Of a stretch of DNA of 43,365 nucleotides, positions 13,863 through 23,440 are shown piece after piece (within the stretch, counting starts at the first letter, position 1; every line of letters begins with the position of its first letter). The notes beneath the pieces are model-generated. The model was not told the DNA's origin and made no database searches. It saw only the letters and a list, made by a program, of their open reading frames with translations. A program made the translations under genes and the position numbers. The stretch is from Streptomyces harenosi (lineage in GTDB: Bacteria; Actinomycetota; Actinomycetes; Streptomycetales; Streptomycetaceae), in the NCBI RefSeq assembly GCF_011008945.1, contig NZ_WYCT01000020.1, positions 1-43,365 of the forward strand, given 5' to 3'.

Positions 13863-16097
13863 CTAGCTCGGGTTCGTGTCGATGACCGCGACCCGGTCGG
13901 TGCGGCTCGTCAGCGCCTGGCGGAGGGCGGCGTAGACGTCCTCGGGGGTGACGGGCGTCTTCTTGCCGTTGGCCCGGGTGATGAGCACCCCGTCGAACGC
14001 CTGGCCGTAGAGCCCTTCCAGCGCGGTCAGGTCCGGCTTGTCGACCAGCTTGCCGTCGACCGCGGTGACCCGGAGGAACTTCCACAGCGACTTCTGCGGG
14101 CTCATCGGGACCGCGTGCGCCGCGTCGGTCTGGACGGTCACGTTGGCCGACATCGCCGGCTCGGCGAACTCCTTCATCATCCGGTCGACCTCGGCCTTGG
14201 AGACCGTCGGCTGCCGGGTGGTGGTCGGCACGTTCACCGGCGTGGCGGTGCCGGTCTCCACCTGGGTGCGGTACGCCTCGGCGACCGCCTCGGTCGACCT
14301 GGCGACGTCGATGCCCTTGCCCGCCTCGCCGTACACGGGGACGGCCTTGCCGGGCCGGAACTCGATCGTGCCCTCGGTCACCGAACCGGCGCCCCCGGCA
14401 GCCTGCCGCAGGGCGGCGTGCAGCTTCTCCTCGTCGACCGGCATGACCGGGTCGACGACCCGGTGGTTGCCGAAGAGGGAGCCGATCACGGAGACCGGGT
14501 TGTAGTCGCTCCCGGCCGCGGCGCCGACCGTGGCCTGCAGGTCGAACTGGAGCCCCGCCTGCTCGGGCTTGAGCGCGACGGTCTCGCCGCCGACGGTGAG
14601 CTTCAGCGGCTTGTTCACCCGCTCCTCGAAGGCGGCGTCCAGCTTCTCGACGGCGTCGTCGCGGGTGCCGCCGCCGATCTCGACGCCGAGCACGGTGGTG
14701 CCCTTGGGCACGTCGGAGTGGTTCATCAGCAGACCGGCGCCGTAGGCGACACCGGCGAGGACGACCACACCGCCGGCGAGCAGGACCAGCTTGCTGCGCC
14801 CCTTCTTCTTCGGCGGCTTGGCGGAGCTCGCCGGGGCCGGTGCCGCCGGGCCGGGCGCCTTCGGGGGCGTCTGCGGCCGGGGCCCGTCGGCGGGCGTGCC
14901 GGGGCCGAAGGGGGACTGCCGGTCGCCGGGCACCACGGGGATGCCGCTGGTGAGGGTGTTCCCGGAGACGTTGTCCGCGGGGCCGCCGTACCCGGGGCGG
15001 CCCGGCTCGGGGGCCGGCTTCTGCGGGGTGAGGATCGCGGTGTCGTCGCTCAGACCGCCCCCGGGACGCGCCGCGGCGCCGGGACCGCGCACCCCGCCCG
15101 GGCCGCCGGGGCCGCCGGGACCACCAGGGCCACCGGACGCACCGGGGCCGCCCGGGCCGCCGGTCCGGGCGGAGGGGTCCGGAGTGCCGGGCACGCCGGG
15201 CGCCTCGGGGCCGCCGGGCGCGCCCGTACCGCCGACGGGCGGCGGCGCCAGCCGCCCGGTGCCCGGGGCCGGGCCGGTGGTCGGTCCGGCGGGGGCCTGC
15301 GGGCCGGTCGGCGCGCCGGGCTGCCGGAAGGCGTGGGGAGCACCGCCCGGGCCGCCCGGGCCGTGGTGCGGGGCCTGCGCGTCGCCGGTCCCGTACGGCA
15401 GGTCGTCGCGGCCGGGTCCGCCGCCGGCGCCCGGCCGGGAGCCGTTGCCCAGGGGACCCGCCGCCAGCGCCTCGGTCACGTCGAAGGAGCCCGTGCCGCC
15501 GCCGTGACCGGGTGCCACCGGACCGCCGGTCGCGCCGGGCAGCCCGGTGCCGTTGCCACCGGGGCGGGCCGCGCCCGGACGCGCGCCGGCGTTCCCGGCG
15601 CCCGCCGTGCCCGGGGCCGAGCCCGCGCCGGAACCGCCCGGAGCGGCGGGCGCGGCGGCGCCGTTGGCCGGGCCGCCGCCCGGACCGCCCTTGGCCGCCG
15701 GGGACTTGCGGGGCGCGAACCAGTCGCTGGCCGCCTTCTCCTCGCTCTGCTGTGCGGAAGCGGCGGCGGGCGGCTCCGTGGCGCCCGCGGGGGCGGCCGG
15801 GCGCCGCACCGGCGCCTCGGCGCCCGTCTCCTGCGCGTCGCCGGAGCCCTCCTCGGACTCCCCGACGGGCTTGCGCACGACGACCGGCGGGATCGGCCGG
15901 GACCCGGGGATGTTGATCCGGATACGGGTCGTCAGCGTGGTCTCGGTCTTGCGTTCCTCCGGCCGCCCGGCCGTACGGCTCGCGTCCGTACCGTCGCCGG
16001 CAGCCGCGGGGGTCCCGTAGGGCGGCGTGCCCGAGGGGTAGGCGGCACCGCCGCGCCCGTGGGGCCCGGAGGACGGACTGTCAGTTTCACGACTCAA
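13863..16097 (-). CDS. Membrane protein with collagen-like cytoplasmic region and PG_binding_4 domains
   Basis: 744 residues from TTG 16097, with GGGAGAACC 5 bases upstream. About 430 N-terminal residues are low complexity: Gly/Pro/Ala-rich with a collagen-like run GGPGGPGGPGGPGGV near residue 335 and many G-x-P triplets. A basic stretch (AKPPKKKGRSK) leads into a single transmembrane helix near 437-459 (LVLLAGGVVVLAGVAYGAGLL). Outside, two copies of a PG_binding_4-like fold follow: TTVLGVEIGGGTRDDAVEKL with ALKPEQAGLQFDL, and the VPTTTRQPTVSKAEVDRMMK half. VanW, common after PG_binding_4, is absent. It is probably a cell-wall-contacting envelope protein; function unknown. It is the last gene after mshB and the DUF6113-like gene, 182 bases on. 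Confidence 0.8.
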   Translation of the reverse strand: MSRETDSPSSGPHGRGGAAYPSGTPPYGTPAAAGDGTDASRTAGRPEERKTETTLTTRIRINIPGSRPIPPVVVRKPVGESEEGSGDAQETGAEAPVRRPAAPAGATEPPAAASAQQSEEKAASDWFAPRKSPAAKGGPGGGPANGAAAPAAPGGSGAGSAPGTAGAGNAGARPGAARPGGNGTGLPGATGGPVAPGHGGGTGSFDVTEALAAGPLGNGSRPGAGGGPGRDDLPYGTGDAQAPHHGPGGPGGAPHAFRQPGAPTGPQAPAGPTTGPAPGTGRLAPPPVGGTGAPGGPEAPGVPGTPDPSARTGGPGGPGASGGPGGPGGPGGPGGVRGPGAAARPGGGLSDDTAILTPQKPAPEPGRPGYGGPADNVSGNTLTSGIPVVPGDRQSPFGPGTPADGPRPQTPPKAPGPAAPAPASSAKPPKKKGRSKLVLLAGGVVVLAGVAYGAGLLMNHSDVPKGTTVLGVEIGGGTRDDAVEKLDAAFEERVNKPLKLTVGGETVALKPEQAGLQFDLQATVGAAAGSDYNPVSVIGSLFGNHRVVDPVMPVDEEKLHAALRQAAGGAGSVTEGTIEFRPGKAVPVYGEAGKGIDVARSTEAVAEAYRTQVETGTATPVNVPTTTRQPTVSKAEVDRMMKEFAEPAMSANVTVQTDAAHAVPMSPQKSLWKFLRVTAVDGKLVDKPDLTALEGLYGQAFDGVLITRANGKKTPVTPEDVYAALRQALTSRTDRVAVIDTNPS

Positions 16098-16279
16098 GGC
16101 AGGTTCTCCCGGTTGGCTCCGCCGCCCGTCACGATCTCACGGTGGGGTCCCCTGCTCGAGGAGCTCGGGGGAGGCTCGGCGGCGCGCACCACCATACTGG
16201 CCGCTTCTCCCCCGTCTCCCGGGGCCGCTGGGGAAACCCCCACGCAACGCGCTCACATCTGGTACGGCGAAGTGGTACG

Positions 16280-16690
16280 TCACTTCCCAAGTCGGGCGGC
16301 GTCGCCGTCCGGTTGCCGCACCGGTGCGAGCGTGGCGCAGATCACAGCGAGGGCGATGCCGCCGAGCAGGAAGAGATAGGAGCCGCCGCCCGCGGCGAAG
16401 AGGAAGTCGCCCTCGGGACGGCTCGCGGTGAGCAGCAGGACGGCGATCACCCAGCCGACGGCGGGCGCGATCGCCGCTCCCCGGGCTCCGACGGCCCGCG
16501 CGGCCCCCAGGCAGAGCCCCGCCTCGCCGGCGAGGGCGAGCAGCAGGCCGCCGGGGAACCAGGCGGTCTGCACCAGCGCCCCGGCGGCACCGACCACGGC
16601 ACCGGCCACCAGCAGGCCCAGGTAGAGGACGGCCCGTCCCGGGGAGGGCGGGCGCAGCGGCTGGGCGAGCGGCGAGGTCCGGTCGTTCAC
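16280..16690 (-). CDS. Four-helix membrane protein (DUF6113-like)
   Basis: 136 residues from GTG 16690, overlapping the mshB stop by GTGA. Four hydrophobic segments: [55 protein letters not shown] and [18 protein letters not shown]. No catalytic motif is visible. Small proteins of this kind follow mshB in streptomycetes, but the link to mycothiol is only positional. Confidence 0.75.
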   Translation of the reverse strand: MNDRTSPLAQPLRPPSPGRAVLYLGLLVAGAVVGAAGALVQTAWFPGGLLLALAGEAGLCLGAARAVGARGAAIAPAVGWVIAVLLLTASRPEGDFLFAAGGGSYLFLLGGIALAVICATLAPVRQPDGDAARLGK

Positions 16691-17559
16691 GGCGCCGTTC
16701 CTTCCGTGGCGGCGATCCCGGCGAACAGGTCGGTCTCCCGCCCGCCCGGGCCGCGCTCACCGCGTACCAGTTCGTAGTACTCGGTGGTGAACAGGGGCTG
16801 GGCCAGCTCGTTGGAGAGCGCGAAGTACGGCTCGGCCACCTCGATCTGGGTGGCGTGCGCCCGCATCGCCGCGGCCTTGGCGGCGGCGTGGGCGGTGCCG
16901 TCGATCTCGGTGGTGATCCGGGCGTCGTCCACGACGCCGGGCACGTCGTCCAGGGCGGCCGGCTTGGCGAAGGGCAGGCCGGGCAGCTCCTCGCGGAGCC
17001 GGGCGAAGGACGCCTCGGCGACCGAGCGGGGCACCCGGTTCCAGTACACCTTGTCGGGGCCGCAGCCCGCCTCGGCGGCGAGGTCGGCGGCGCGCATGGC
17101 GACGCGGTGGGCCTGGATGTGGTCGGGGTGGCCGTAGCCGCCGTCGGGGTCGTAGGTGACGAGGACCTGGGGGCGCACCTCGCGGATCACCTCGACGAGG
17201 AGGGCGGCGGCCGTGTCGACGTCGGCCTGCCAGAAGCAGGCGGGGTCGTCGTTGTCGGGCAGGCCCATCATCCCCGAGTCGGCGTACCGGCCCGGTCCGC
17301 CGAGCAGCCGGACGTCGTCGACGCCGAGCGCGCGCATGGCCTCGGCGAGCTCGCGCATCCGGTGCTGGCCGAGCGCGGCGCCGGCCAGATGGCGCAGTTC
17401 CGGCGGGATGACCTCGCCGCGCTCGCCGAGGGTGCAGGTCACCAGGGTCACCTGGGCGCCCTCCGCCGCGTACTTGGCCATGGTGGCGCCGTTGTTGATC
17501 GACTCGTCGTCCGGGTGCGCGTGCACCAGCAGCAGACGACGGGCGGGCAGTTCGGTCAT
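16687..17559 (-). CDS. mshB: GlcNAc-Ins deacetylase (mycothiol biosynthesis)
   Basis: 290 residues, PIG-L/LmbE metal-dependent deacetylase. It removes acetyl from GlcNAc-inositol, the second committed mycothiol step. The zinc motif VHAHPDDE has candidate ligands H15 and D18, and YGHPDH supplies H147, the same number as in M. tuberculosis Msh[13 protein letters not shown] is the MshB rather than Mca signature. The ATG 17559 ([16 protein letters not shown]) is the natural start; the open frame continues to 17616. It is coupled to the downstream membrane-protein gene by a 4-base overlap. Confidence 0.93.
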   Translation of the reverse strand: MTELPARRLLLVHAHPDDESINNGATMAKYAAEGAQVTLVTCTLGERGEVIPPELRHLAGAALGQHRMRELAEAMRALGVDDVRLLGGPGRYADSGMMGLPDNDDPACFWQADVDTAAALLVEVIREVRPQVLVTYDPDGGYGHPDHIQAHRVAMRAADLAAEAGCGPDKVYWNRVPRSVAEASFARLREELPGLPFAKPAALDDVPGVVDDARITTEIDGTAHAAAKAAAMRAHATQIEVAEPYFALSNELAQPLFTTEYYELVRGERGPGGRETDLFAGIAATEGTAP

Positions 17560-17646
17560 GGCTCCCACCCTACGAGGCGCCCGCCCCTCCCGGGCGGCTC
17601 CCCCGCGGCCTGTCACCCCCGGCCGCCGGGGAACGCGCCGGCCGGG

Positions 17647-17841
17647 TCAGAACTTGATGCTGCCGAGGATCCCCGCGATGTTCGACGTCAGCTCGCTGAT
17701 CGTCGGAGCGACGGTCGAGGAGGCGAGATAGAAGCCGAGCAGCATGCACACGATGGCGTGACCTGCTTTGAGTCCCGACTTCTTGATCAGCAAGAAGACG
17801 ATGATCGCCAGCAGCACCACCGCCGAAATCGAGAGTGCCAC
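17647..17841 (-). CDS. Small hydrophobic membrane protein
   Basis: 64 residues from GTG 17841 with a strong GGAGGTGA site. Two membrane segments: ISAVVLLAIIVFLLI and AIVCMLLGFYLASSTVA, with a short positive loop KKSGLKAGH between them. The tail TISELTSNIAGILGSIKF is amphipathic. No family recognised. The strong ribosome site and GC3 pattern support a real gene. It is monocistronic, between mshB and the divergent S9 peptidase; small two-helix proteins with an amphipathic tail often act as regulators of membrane complexes, but that is a guess. Confidence 0.75.
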   Translation of the reverse strand: MALSISAVVLLAIIVFLLIKKSGLKAGHAIVCMLLGFYLASSTVAPTISELTSNIAGILGSIKF

Positions 17842-17947
17842 GGCGGCTCACCTCCAAAGAACCCAGGGACGTGGGGGGTCGGACACGGGCGGGCCGTGTC
17901 GGGGACTGTGGGACGGACCGGTCGTACAGCGTGTGCACCTACAACTT

Positions 17948-17998
17948 CGCACAGTAGGCAGCGGGTTGGTACCCACTGTGCGCTAGTGATCATAACTA
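17948..17998. promoter_or_regulatory. Divergent control region with two dyads
   Basis: CGCACAGT, 19 bases, ACTGTGCG (17948-17982) encloses GGGT-TGGT-ACCC. Two bases on lies the imperfect 15-bp palindrome TAGTGATCATAACTA (17984-17998). On the minus strand it contains TATGAT, a good -10, for the small membrane protein gene. Confidence 0.45.
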
Positions 17999-18063
17999 TC
18001 CGTACGCGCGCATCGATCGGCGCACGGCCGCACAAGGGGGCGCATGGCCAATATGGTCAGGGC

Positions 18064-20184
18064 ATGACGACCGAGGCTGACTCCTTCCCCAGACGGCACG
18101 CCCGCACCCAGCGCTTCACGCTCGGCGCGCCGCGCTCGTTCACCGTGGCGCCCGACGGTTCCCGTGTCGTGTTCCTGCGCTCCTCCTCCGGCACCGACCG
18201 GGCCGGCTCCCTGTGGGTCCTCGACCTCGCGGAGGGCGGCGAGCGCGTGGCGGCCGACCCGCGCGCCCTGCTGGGCGACGCGGCCGAGGACCTCCCGCCG
18301 GAGGAGCGGGCGCGGCGCGAGCGCAGCCGCGAGGGCGGCGTCGGCATCGTGGGCTACGCCACCGACACGGCGGTGGAGCTGGCGTCTTTCGCCTTGTCGG
18401 GGCGGCTGTTCGCGGCCGAGCTGCGGGCCGGGACGGTGCGGGAACTGCGGGTGCGCGGCCCGGTGATCGACCCCCGCCCCGCTCCGGACGGACGGCACAT
18501 CGCGTACGTCGCGCGGGGCGCCCTGCGGGTCGTGGGCGCCGAGGGGGAGGGCGACCGGGCGCTGGCCGAGCCGGAGGCGGAGGGCGTCTCCTACGGTCTG
18601 GCCGAGTTCGTCGCCGCCGAGGAGATGGCGCGGACGCGGGGGTTCTGGTGGGCCCCGGAGTCGGACCGGCTGCTGGTGGCGCGCGTGGACGACACGCCGG
18701 TGCAGCGGTGGTGGATCTCCGACCCGGCCCACCCGGAACGTGACCCACACCACGTCGCGTACCCGGCGGCGGGCACCGCCAACGCGGAGGTCCGGCTGTT
18801 CGTGCTGGGCCTGGACGGGACGCGGACCGAGGTGGTCTGGGACCGCGACCGCTACCCCTATCTGGCCCGCGTGCACTGGTCGGCGGCGGGTGCGCCGCTG
18901 CTGCTCGTGCAGTCGCGCGACCAGCGCGGTCAGCTCTTCCTGGCGGTGGACCCCGGGTCGGGGGCGACCCGGATGGTGCACGCCGACGAGGACCCGATTT
19001 GGCTGGAACTTTTCCCCGGGGTTCCGTGCTGGAGCCCCTCCGGGCAGTTGGTGCGGATCGCCGACGAGGGCGGGGCGCGGGTGCTGGCGGTCGGGGACCG
19101 TCCGCTGACGGGTGCCCAGCTCCACATCAGGGCGGTGCTGGACGTCTCCGACGACGACGTGCTGGTCTCGGCCTCCGCCGGCGAGGAGGCGGCCGACCCG
19201 GAGACCGGCGAGGTGCACGTCTACCGGGTGAACGAACTGGGCGTGGAGCGCGTGTCGCAGGAGCCCGGCGTCCACTCGGCGGTGCGCGCCGGGGGCGTGA
19301 CCGTCCTGGTGTCGGCGGCGCTCGACCGGCCGGGTACCCGGGCGGAGGTGCTGCGGGACGGCAAGCGCGTGGCGGTCGTCCCGTCCTACGCCGAACATCC
19401 CGGCCTGACCCCGCGCGTGCGGCTCACCCAGGGGGGCGCACGCCGCATCCCGTGCGCCGTGCTTATGCCAACGGACTACTCCGGTGACACCCCCCTCCCG
19501 GTCCTGATGGACCCCTACGGTGGTCCGCACGGCCAGCGGGTGGTGGCCGCGCACAACGCCCACCTCACCTCCCAGTGGTTCGCCGACCAGGGGTTCGCGG
19601 TGGTCGTCGCGGACGGACGCGGCACCCCCGGCCGCTCCCCCGCGTGGGAGAAGGCCGTCAAGGACGACGTGGCCGGCGTCGTCCTCCAGGACCAGGTGGA
19701 CGCGTTGCGTGCCCTCGCCGCCGACTTCCCGCTCGACCTGTCCCGGGTCGCCGTCCGGGGCTGGTCCTTCGGCGGCTATCTGGCGGCGCTGGCGGTGCTG
19801 CGCCGCCCGGACGTGTTCCACGCCGCGGTGGTGGGCGCCCCGGTCACCGACCTGCGCCTGTACGACACCCACTACCAGGAGCGCTACCTCGGCCATCCCG
19901 GGGAGCAGCCGGAGGTCTACCGCCGCAACTCGCTGATCGACGACGCCGGCCTGGTCGACGCCGCGGAGCCCCACCGCCCGATGATGATCATCCACGGGCT
20001 CGCGGACGACAACGTGGTGGTCGCCCACTCCCTGCGCCTGTCCTCGGCGCTGCTGGCGGCCGGGCGCCCGCACGAGGTGCTGCCCCTGTCCGGCGTCACG
20101 CACATGACCCCCCAGGAGACGGTCGCCGAGAACCTGCTGCGGCTCCAGCTCGACTTCCTCAAGCGCTCCCTGTCGTTGACATAG
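18064..20184 (+). CDS. S9 family prolyl oligopeptidase / dipeptidyl peptidase IV-like
   Basis: 706 residues. The N-terminal half is a DPP-IV-type beta propeller (for example FTVAPDGSRVVFLRSSSGTD, DTPVQRWWISDPAHP). The C-terminal alpha/beta hydrolase domain carries the catalytic triad: S568 in GWSFGGYL, an Asp at 648 or 649 in HGLADDNVV, and H680 in GVTHMTPQ. No signal peptide is visible, so it is probably cytoplasmic and cleaves short peptides, possibly those delivered by the adjacent oligopeptide importers; that link is inference. The ATG 18064 has only a weak ribosome site (GGTCAGGGC). Confidence 0.92.
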   Translation: MTTEADSFPRRHARTQRFTLGAPRSFTVAPDGSRVVFLRSSSGTDRAGSLWVLDLAEGGERVAADPRALLGDAAEDLPPEERARRERSREGGVGIVGYATDTAVELASFALSGRLFAAELRAGTVRELRVRGPVIDPRPAPDGRHIAYVARGALRVVGAEGEGDRALAEPEAEGVSYGLAEFVAAEEMARTRGFWWAPESDRLLVARVDDTPVQRWWISDPAHPERDPHHVAYPAAGTANAEVRLFVLGLDGTRTEVVWDRDRYPYLARVHWSAAGAPLLLVQSRDQRGQLFLAVDPGSGATRMVHADEDPIWLELFPGVPCWSPSGQLVRIADEGGARVLAVGDRPLTGAQLHIRAVLDVSDDDVLVSASAGEEAADPETGEVHVYRVNELGVERVSQEPGVHSAVRAGGVTVLVSAALDRPGTRAEVLRDGKRVAVVPSYAEHPGLTPRVRLTQGGARRIPCAVLMPTDYSGDTPLPVLMDPYGGPHGQRVVAAHNAHLTSQWFADQGFAVVVADGRGTPGRSPAWEKAVKDDVAGVVLQDQVDALRALAADFPLDLSRVAVRGWSFGGYLAALAVLRRPDVFHAAVVGAPVTDLRLYDTHYQERYLGHPGEQPEVYRRNSLIDDAGLVDAAEPHRPMMIIHGLADDNVVVAHSLRLSSALLAAGRPHEVLPLSGVTHMTPQETVAENLLRLQLDFLKRSLSLT

Positions 20185-20291
20185 CACCCCAAAGGCGCCC
20201 CAACCGCGTTAACACCCGTGCAACTTCGTGGAAGCGGCGCCGATATGGGAGCGCGGCAGGCTGTACCGCGTACGGCCGTGCGGGTGCCGTG

Positions 20292-20327
20292 AACGGGCCG
20301 GGGCGCGCCATGTCGCCCCGGCCCGTT
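20292..20327. terminator. Bidirectional terminator
   Basis: AACGGGCCGGGGCG, 8-base loop, CGCCCCGGCCCGTT: a perfect 14-bp stem between the convergent peptidase and ABC ATPase genes. Confidence 0.85.
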
Positions 20328-20400
20328 GCCGTACCCGCCGCGGCCCGACCCGCCTCGGCCGCCCGGTCCCGCCGCGGCCGCTCCCGCCGCGGCCGGGCGT

Positions 20401-21459
20401 TCACCGGCCCCGGCCGGACTCCGCGCCGTCCGCCTCGGGCGGCACCACCTGTTTGGCCTCCGCGAAGTGGCAGGCCGAGTCGTGCGCGACGGGTCCCGTC
20501 GCGTCCCGGAAGCCGGCCGGTACCGCGAGCGGCGGGACCTCCAGGGCGCAGCGCTCGCGCGCCTTCCAGCACCGGGTGCGGAAGCGGCAGCCGGAAGGGA
20601 TGTTCGCCGGGGAGGGCACGTCACCGGCGAGGATGATCCGCTCCCGGTGCTCGCGCGCCTCGGGGTCGGGGACCGGCACCGCGGACAGCAGCGCCTGGGT
20701 GTAGGGATGGGTCGGATGGTCGTAGATCTCCGTGTGGCTGCCGGTCTCCACGATCCGCCCCAGGTACATCACCGCCACCCGGTCGGAGATGTGCCGCACG
20801 ATCGACAGGTCGTGGGCGATGAAGACGTAGGAGAGGCCGAACTCGTCCTGGAGCCGCCCCATCAGGTTGATCACCTGGGCCTGCACCGACACGTCGAGGG
20901 CGGAGACCGGCTCGTCGGCGACGATGATCTCGGGGCGCAGGGCGAGCCCGCGGGCGATGCCGATGCGCTGGCGCTGGCCGCCGGAGAACTGGTGCGGGTA
21001 GCGGTTGACGTACTCGGGGTTGAGGCCGACGACGTCGAGGAGCTCCCGCACCCGCCGGCGCCGGTCGCCCCTGGGCGCGACCTCGGGGTGGATGTCGTAC
21101 GCCTCCCCGATGATGTCGCCGACCGTCATCCGCGGGTTGAGGGAGGTGTACGGGTCCTGGAAGACCATCTGGATGTTGCGGCGGACCGCCTTCAGGGCCT
21201 TGCCCGACAGCCTGGTGATGTCCTCGCCCTTGTAGCGGATCTCCCCCGCCGTCGGCTTCTCCAGGTTGACCAGCATCCGGGCCACGGTGGACTTGCCGCA
21301 GCCGGACTCCCCGACGATGCCGAGGGTCTCGCCCCGGGCGAGGTCGAAGTCCACCCCGTCCACGGCCCTGACCGCGCCGACCTGTTTCCTGAACAGGACG
21401 CCGGTGGTGAGCGGGTAGTGCTTGACCAGCCCGCGGACCTGGAGGATCGGCTCAGCCAT
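20401..21459 (-). CDS. Oligopeptide ABC transporter ATPase (OppF/DppF-like)
   Basis: 352 residues. Walker [10 protein letters not shown] (50-58), Q-loop [10 protein letters not shown], signature FSGGQRQR (158-165), Walker B IIVADEP (178-184), H-loop FIAHDLS. The C-terminal oligo_HPY extension contains [15 protein letters not shown], whose Cys pattern is known to hold an Fe-S cluster in some family members. It is the last gene of a five-gene importer operon, with its start overlapping the preceding ATPase by 8 bases. It energises uptake together with the OppD-like partner. Confidence 0.93.
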   Translation of the reverse strand: MAEPILQVRGLVKHYPLTTGVLFRKQVGAVRAVDGVDFDLARGETLGIVGESGCGKSTVARMLVNLEKPTAGEIRYKGEDITRLSGKALKAVRRNIQMVFQDPYTSLNPRMTVGDIIGEAYDIHPEVAPRGDRRRRVRELLDVVGLNPEYVNRYPHQFSGGQRQRIGIARGLALRPEIIVADEPVSALDVSVQAQVINLMGRLQDEFGLSYVFIAHDLSIVRHISDRVAVMYLGRIVETGSHTEIYDHPTHPYTQALLSAVPVPDPEAREHRERIILAGDVPSPANIPSGCRFRTRCWKARERCALEVPPLAVPAGFRDATGPVAHDSACHFAEAKQVVPPEADGAESGRGR

Positions 21460-22435
21460 GCAGGCACTCCCTCCAGAAGTGGCAGGCGCTGCCCCGGCCG
21501 GCCGGCGCCCCGGTCACCTCGTACAGCGGGGGCACGTCGGTGCGGCACACGTCCCGGACCATGGGGCAGCGGGGGTGGAAGGGGCAGCCGGAGGGGATGT
21601 GCAGGAGGCTGGGCGGCAGGCCCTTGATGGCGTACAGCTCCCGGCCCTTGTGGTCCAGGCGCGGGACGGAGTCGAGCAGGCCGCGGGTGTAGGGGTGGGC
21701 GGGCGCCTTGTAGAGGTCGTGCACGGGCGCCGTCTCCACGATCCGGCCGGCGTACATCACGGCGATCCGGTCGGCGACGTCCGCGACCACGCCCAGGTCG
21801 TGGGTGATGAGGATCAGCCCCATGCGGTACTCGCGCTGCAACTCCGCGAGCAGGTCCATGACCTGGGCCTGGACGGTGACGTCGAGGGCGGTGGTCGGCT
21901 CGTCGGCGATGATCAGCTTCGGCTCCAGGGCCATCGCCATGGCGATCATGATGCGCTGGCGCATGCCGCCGGAGAACTGGTGCGGGTACTGCTTCACCCG
22001 CTGTCCGGCGGCCGGGATGCGCACCCGGTCCATCAGCTCCACGGCCCGGGCCCGCGCGTCCTTCCGCGACATGCCCCGGTGCACGGTGAACATCTCGGCC
22101 AGCTGGTCGCCGACGGTGAGCACGGGGTTCAGCGAGGACAGCGCGTCCTGGAAGATCATCGCCATCTCGGCGCCGCGCACCCTGCGCCGCTCGTCCTCCT
22201 TGAGCTTCAGCAGGTCCCGGCCCTCGAACAGCACCTGGCCGCGGGTGATCCGGCCCGGCGGCATGTCGAGGATGCCCATGACCGCCTGGGCGGTGACGGA
22301 CTTGCCGGAGCCGGACTCGCCGAGCACGGCGAGGGTCTCCCCGGCGTCGACGCGGTAGTTCACACCGTTGACGGCCTTGGCGACGCCCTCGCGGGTGTGG
22401 AACTCCACGTGCAGGTCGCGCACGTCCAGCAGCAT
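21452..22435 (-). CDS. Oligopeptide ABC transporter ATPase (OppD/DppD-like)
   Basis: 327 residues. Walker A GESGSGKS (39-46), Q-loop [12 protein letters not shown], signature FSGGMRQR, Walker [14 protein letters not shown]-loop LITHDLG, then an oligo_HPY tail with [23 protein letters not shown] and GESGSGKS are the OppD-type variants, complementing the OppF-type partner. It starts 9 bases after the permease stop. Confidence 0.93.
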   Translation of the reverse strand: MLLDVRDLHVEFHTREGVAKAVNGVNYRVDAGETLAVLGESGSGKSVTAQAVMGILDMPPGRITRGQVLFEGRDLLKLKEDERRRVRGAEMAMIFQDALSSLNPVLTVGDQLAEMFTVHRGMSRKDARARAVELMDRVRIPAAGQRVKQYPHQFSGGMRQRIMIAMAMALEPKLIIADEPTTALDVTVQAQVMDLLAELQREYRMGLILITHDLGVVADVADRIAVMYAGRIVETAPVHDLYKAPAHPYTRGLLDSVPRLDHKGRELYAIKGLPPSLLHIPSGCPFHPRCPMVRDVCRTDVPPLYEVTGAPAGRGSACHFWRECLHG

Positions 22436-22444
22436 GGCGGCGGC

Positions 22445-23440
22445 TCACCTCAGCTTCGGGTCGAGGGCGTCGCGCACCGCGTCGCCGAGCATGATGAACG
22501 CCAGCACGGTCACCGCCAGTGCGCCCGAGGGCCACAGCAGGGCGTGCGGGGCGTTGCGGACGTAGGGGGAGGCGGCGGAGATGTCGATGCCCCAGGACAC
22601 GCTCGGGGGCTTCAGGCCGACGCCGAGGTAGGACAGGGTCGCCTCCAGCGCGATGTACGTGCCCAGCGCGATGGTCGCCACCACGATGACGGGGGCGACG
22701 GCGTTGGGCGCGATGTGCCGCAGCAGCAGGCGGGAGGGGGAGGCGCCGAGCGCGCGGGCGGCCAGCACGTAGTCGTTGTGCTTGGCGGTGATCACGGCGC
22801 CGCGGGCGATGCGGGAGATCTGCGGCCAGCCCAGCAGCACCATGAAGCCGACGACCGGCCAGAGGCTGTTGCCGGTCACCACCGACAGCAGGACCAGGCC
22901 GCCGAGGACGACCGGGATGGCGAAGAAGACGTCGGTGATCCGGGAGAGGAACCCGTCCCATGCCCCGCCGAAGAAGCCGGCGAGCCCGCCGAGGACGCTG
23001 CCGAGGAGGGCGACGCCGAGGGTGGCGCAGACGCCGACCGTGACGGAGGTGCGGGCGCCGTGGACGGTGCGCGTGTAGACGTCGCAGCCCTGGCCGTTGA
23101 AGCCGAAGGGGTGGCCGGGCTGGGAGCCCTCCTGGGCCTTGGCCAGGTCGCAGGCGAGGGGGTTGCCGGAGGCGATCAGGGAGGGCCACAGGGAGATGAC
23201 GACCAGGAAGCAGATCACCAGGGACGAGACCAGGAAGACCGGGTTGCGGCGCAGGTCGCGCCAGGCGTCGGACCACAGGCTGCGGGCCTTGTCCTCGGCG
23301 CCGGTGCCCTCGGGGCCGGTGCCTTCGGGGCCGGCCGGGGTCTTCTCCAGGCTCGTCGCCTCGCTGGCGGCCAGGTCCATCTGCCCGCCCATGCCGGTGC
23401 CGGCCATGGCGCGCTCGGGCTCGTAGGGCTGCTCAGGCAT
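22445..23440 (-). CDS. Oligopeptide ABC transporter permease (OppC/DppC-like)
   Basis: 331 residues. A cytoplasmic N-terminal tail (Gly/Pro/Glu-rich, ~55 residues) precedes six membrane segments, beginning with FLVSSLVICFLVVISLWP. The EAA loop reads DYVLAARALGASPSRLLLRHI. The external loop after the first helix has two Cys (LACDLAKAQ and GQGCDVY) that could form a disulphide. Its start overlaps the upstream permease stop by 8 bases. Confidence 0.92.
   Translation of the reverse strand: MPEQPYEPERAMAGTGMGGQMDLAASEATSLEKTPAGPEGTGPEGTGAEDKARSLWSDAWRDLRRNPVFLVSSLVICFLVVISLWPSLIASGNPLACDLAKAQEGSQPGHPFGFNGQGCDVYTRTVHGARTSVTVGVCATLGVALLGSVLGGLAGFFGGAWDGFLSRITDVFFAIPVVLGGLVLLSVVTGNSLWPVVGFMVLLGWPQISRIARGAVITAKHNDYVLAARALGASPSRLLLRHIAPNAVAPVIVVATIALGTYIALEATLSYLGVGLKPPSVSWGIDISAASPYVRNAPHALLWPSGALAVTVLAFIMLGDAVRDALDPKLR

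Noticed and set aside
12031-14085. A 684-codon minus-strand frame
   Set aside because: Antisense to the GNAT and SirB1 genes and spanning a terminator; no recognisable domain.
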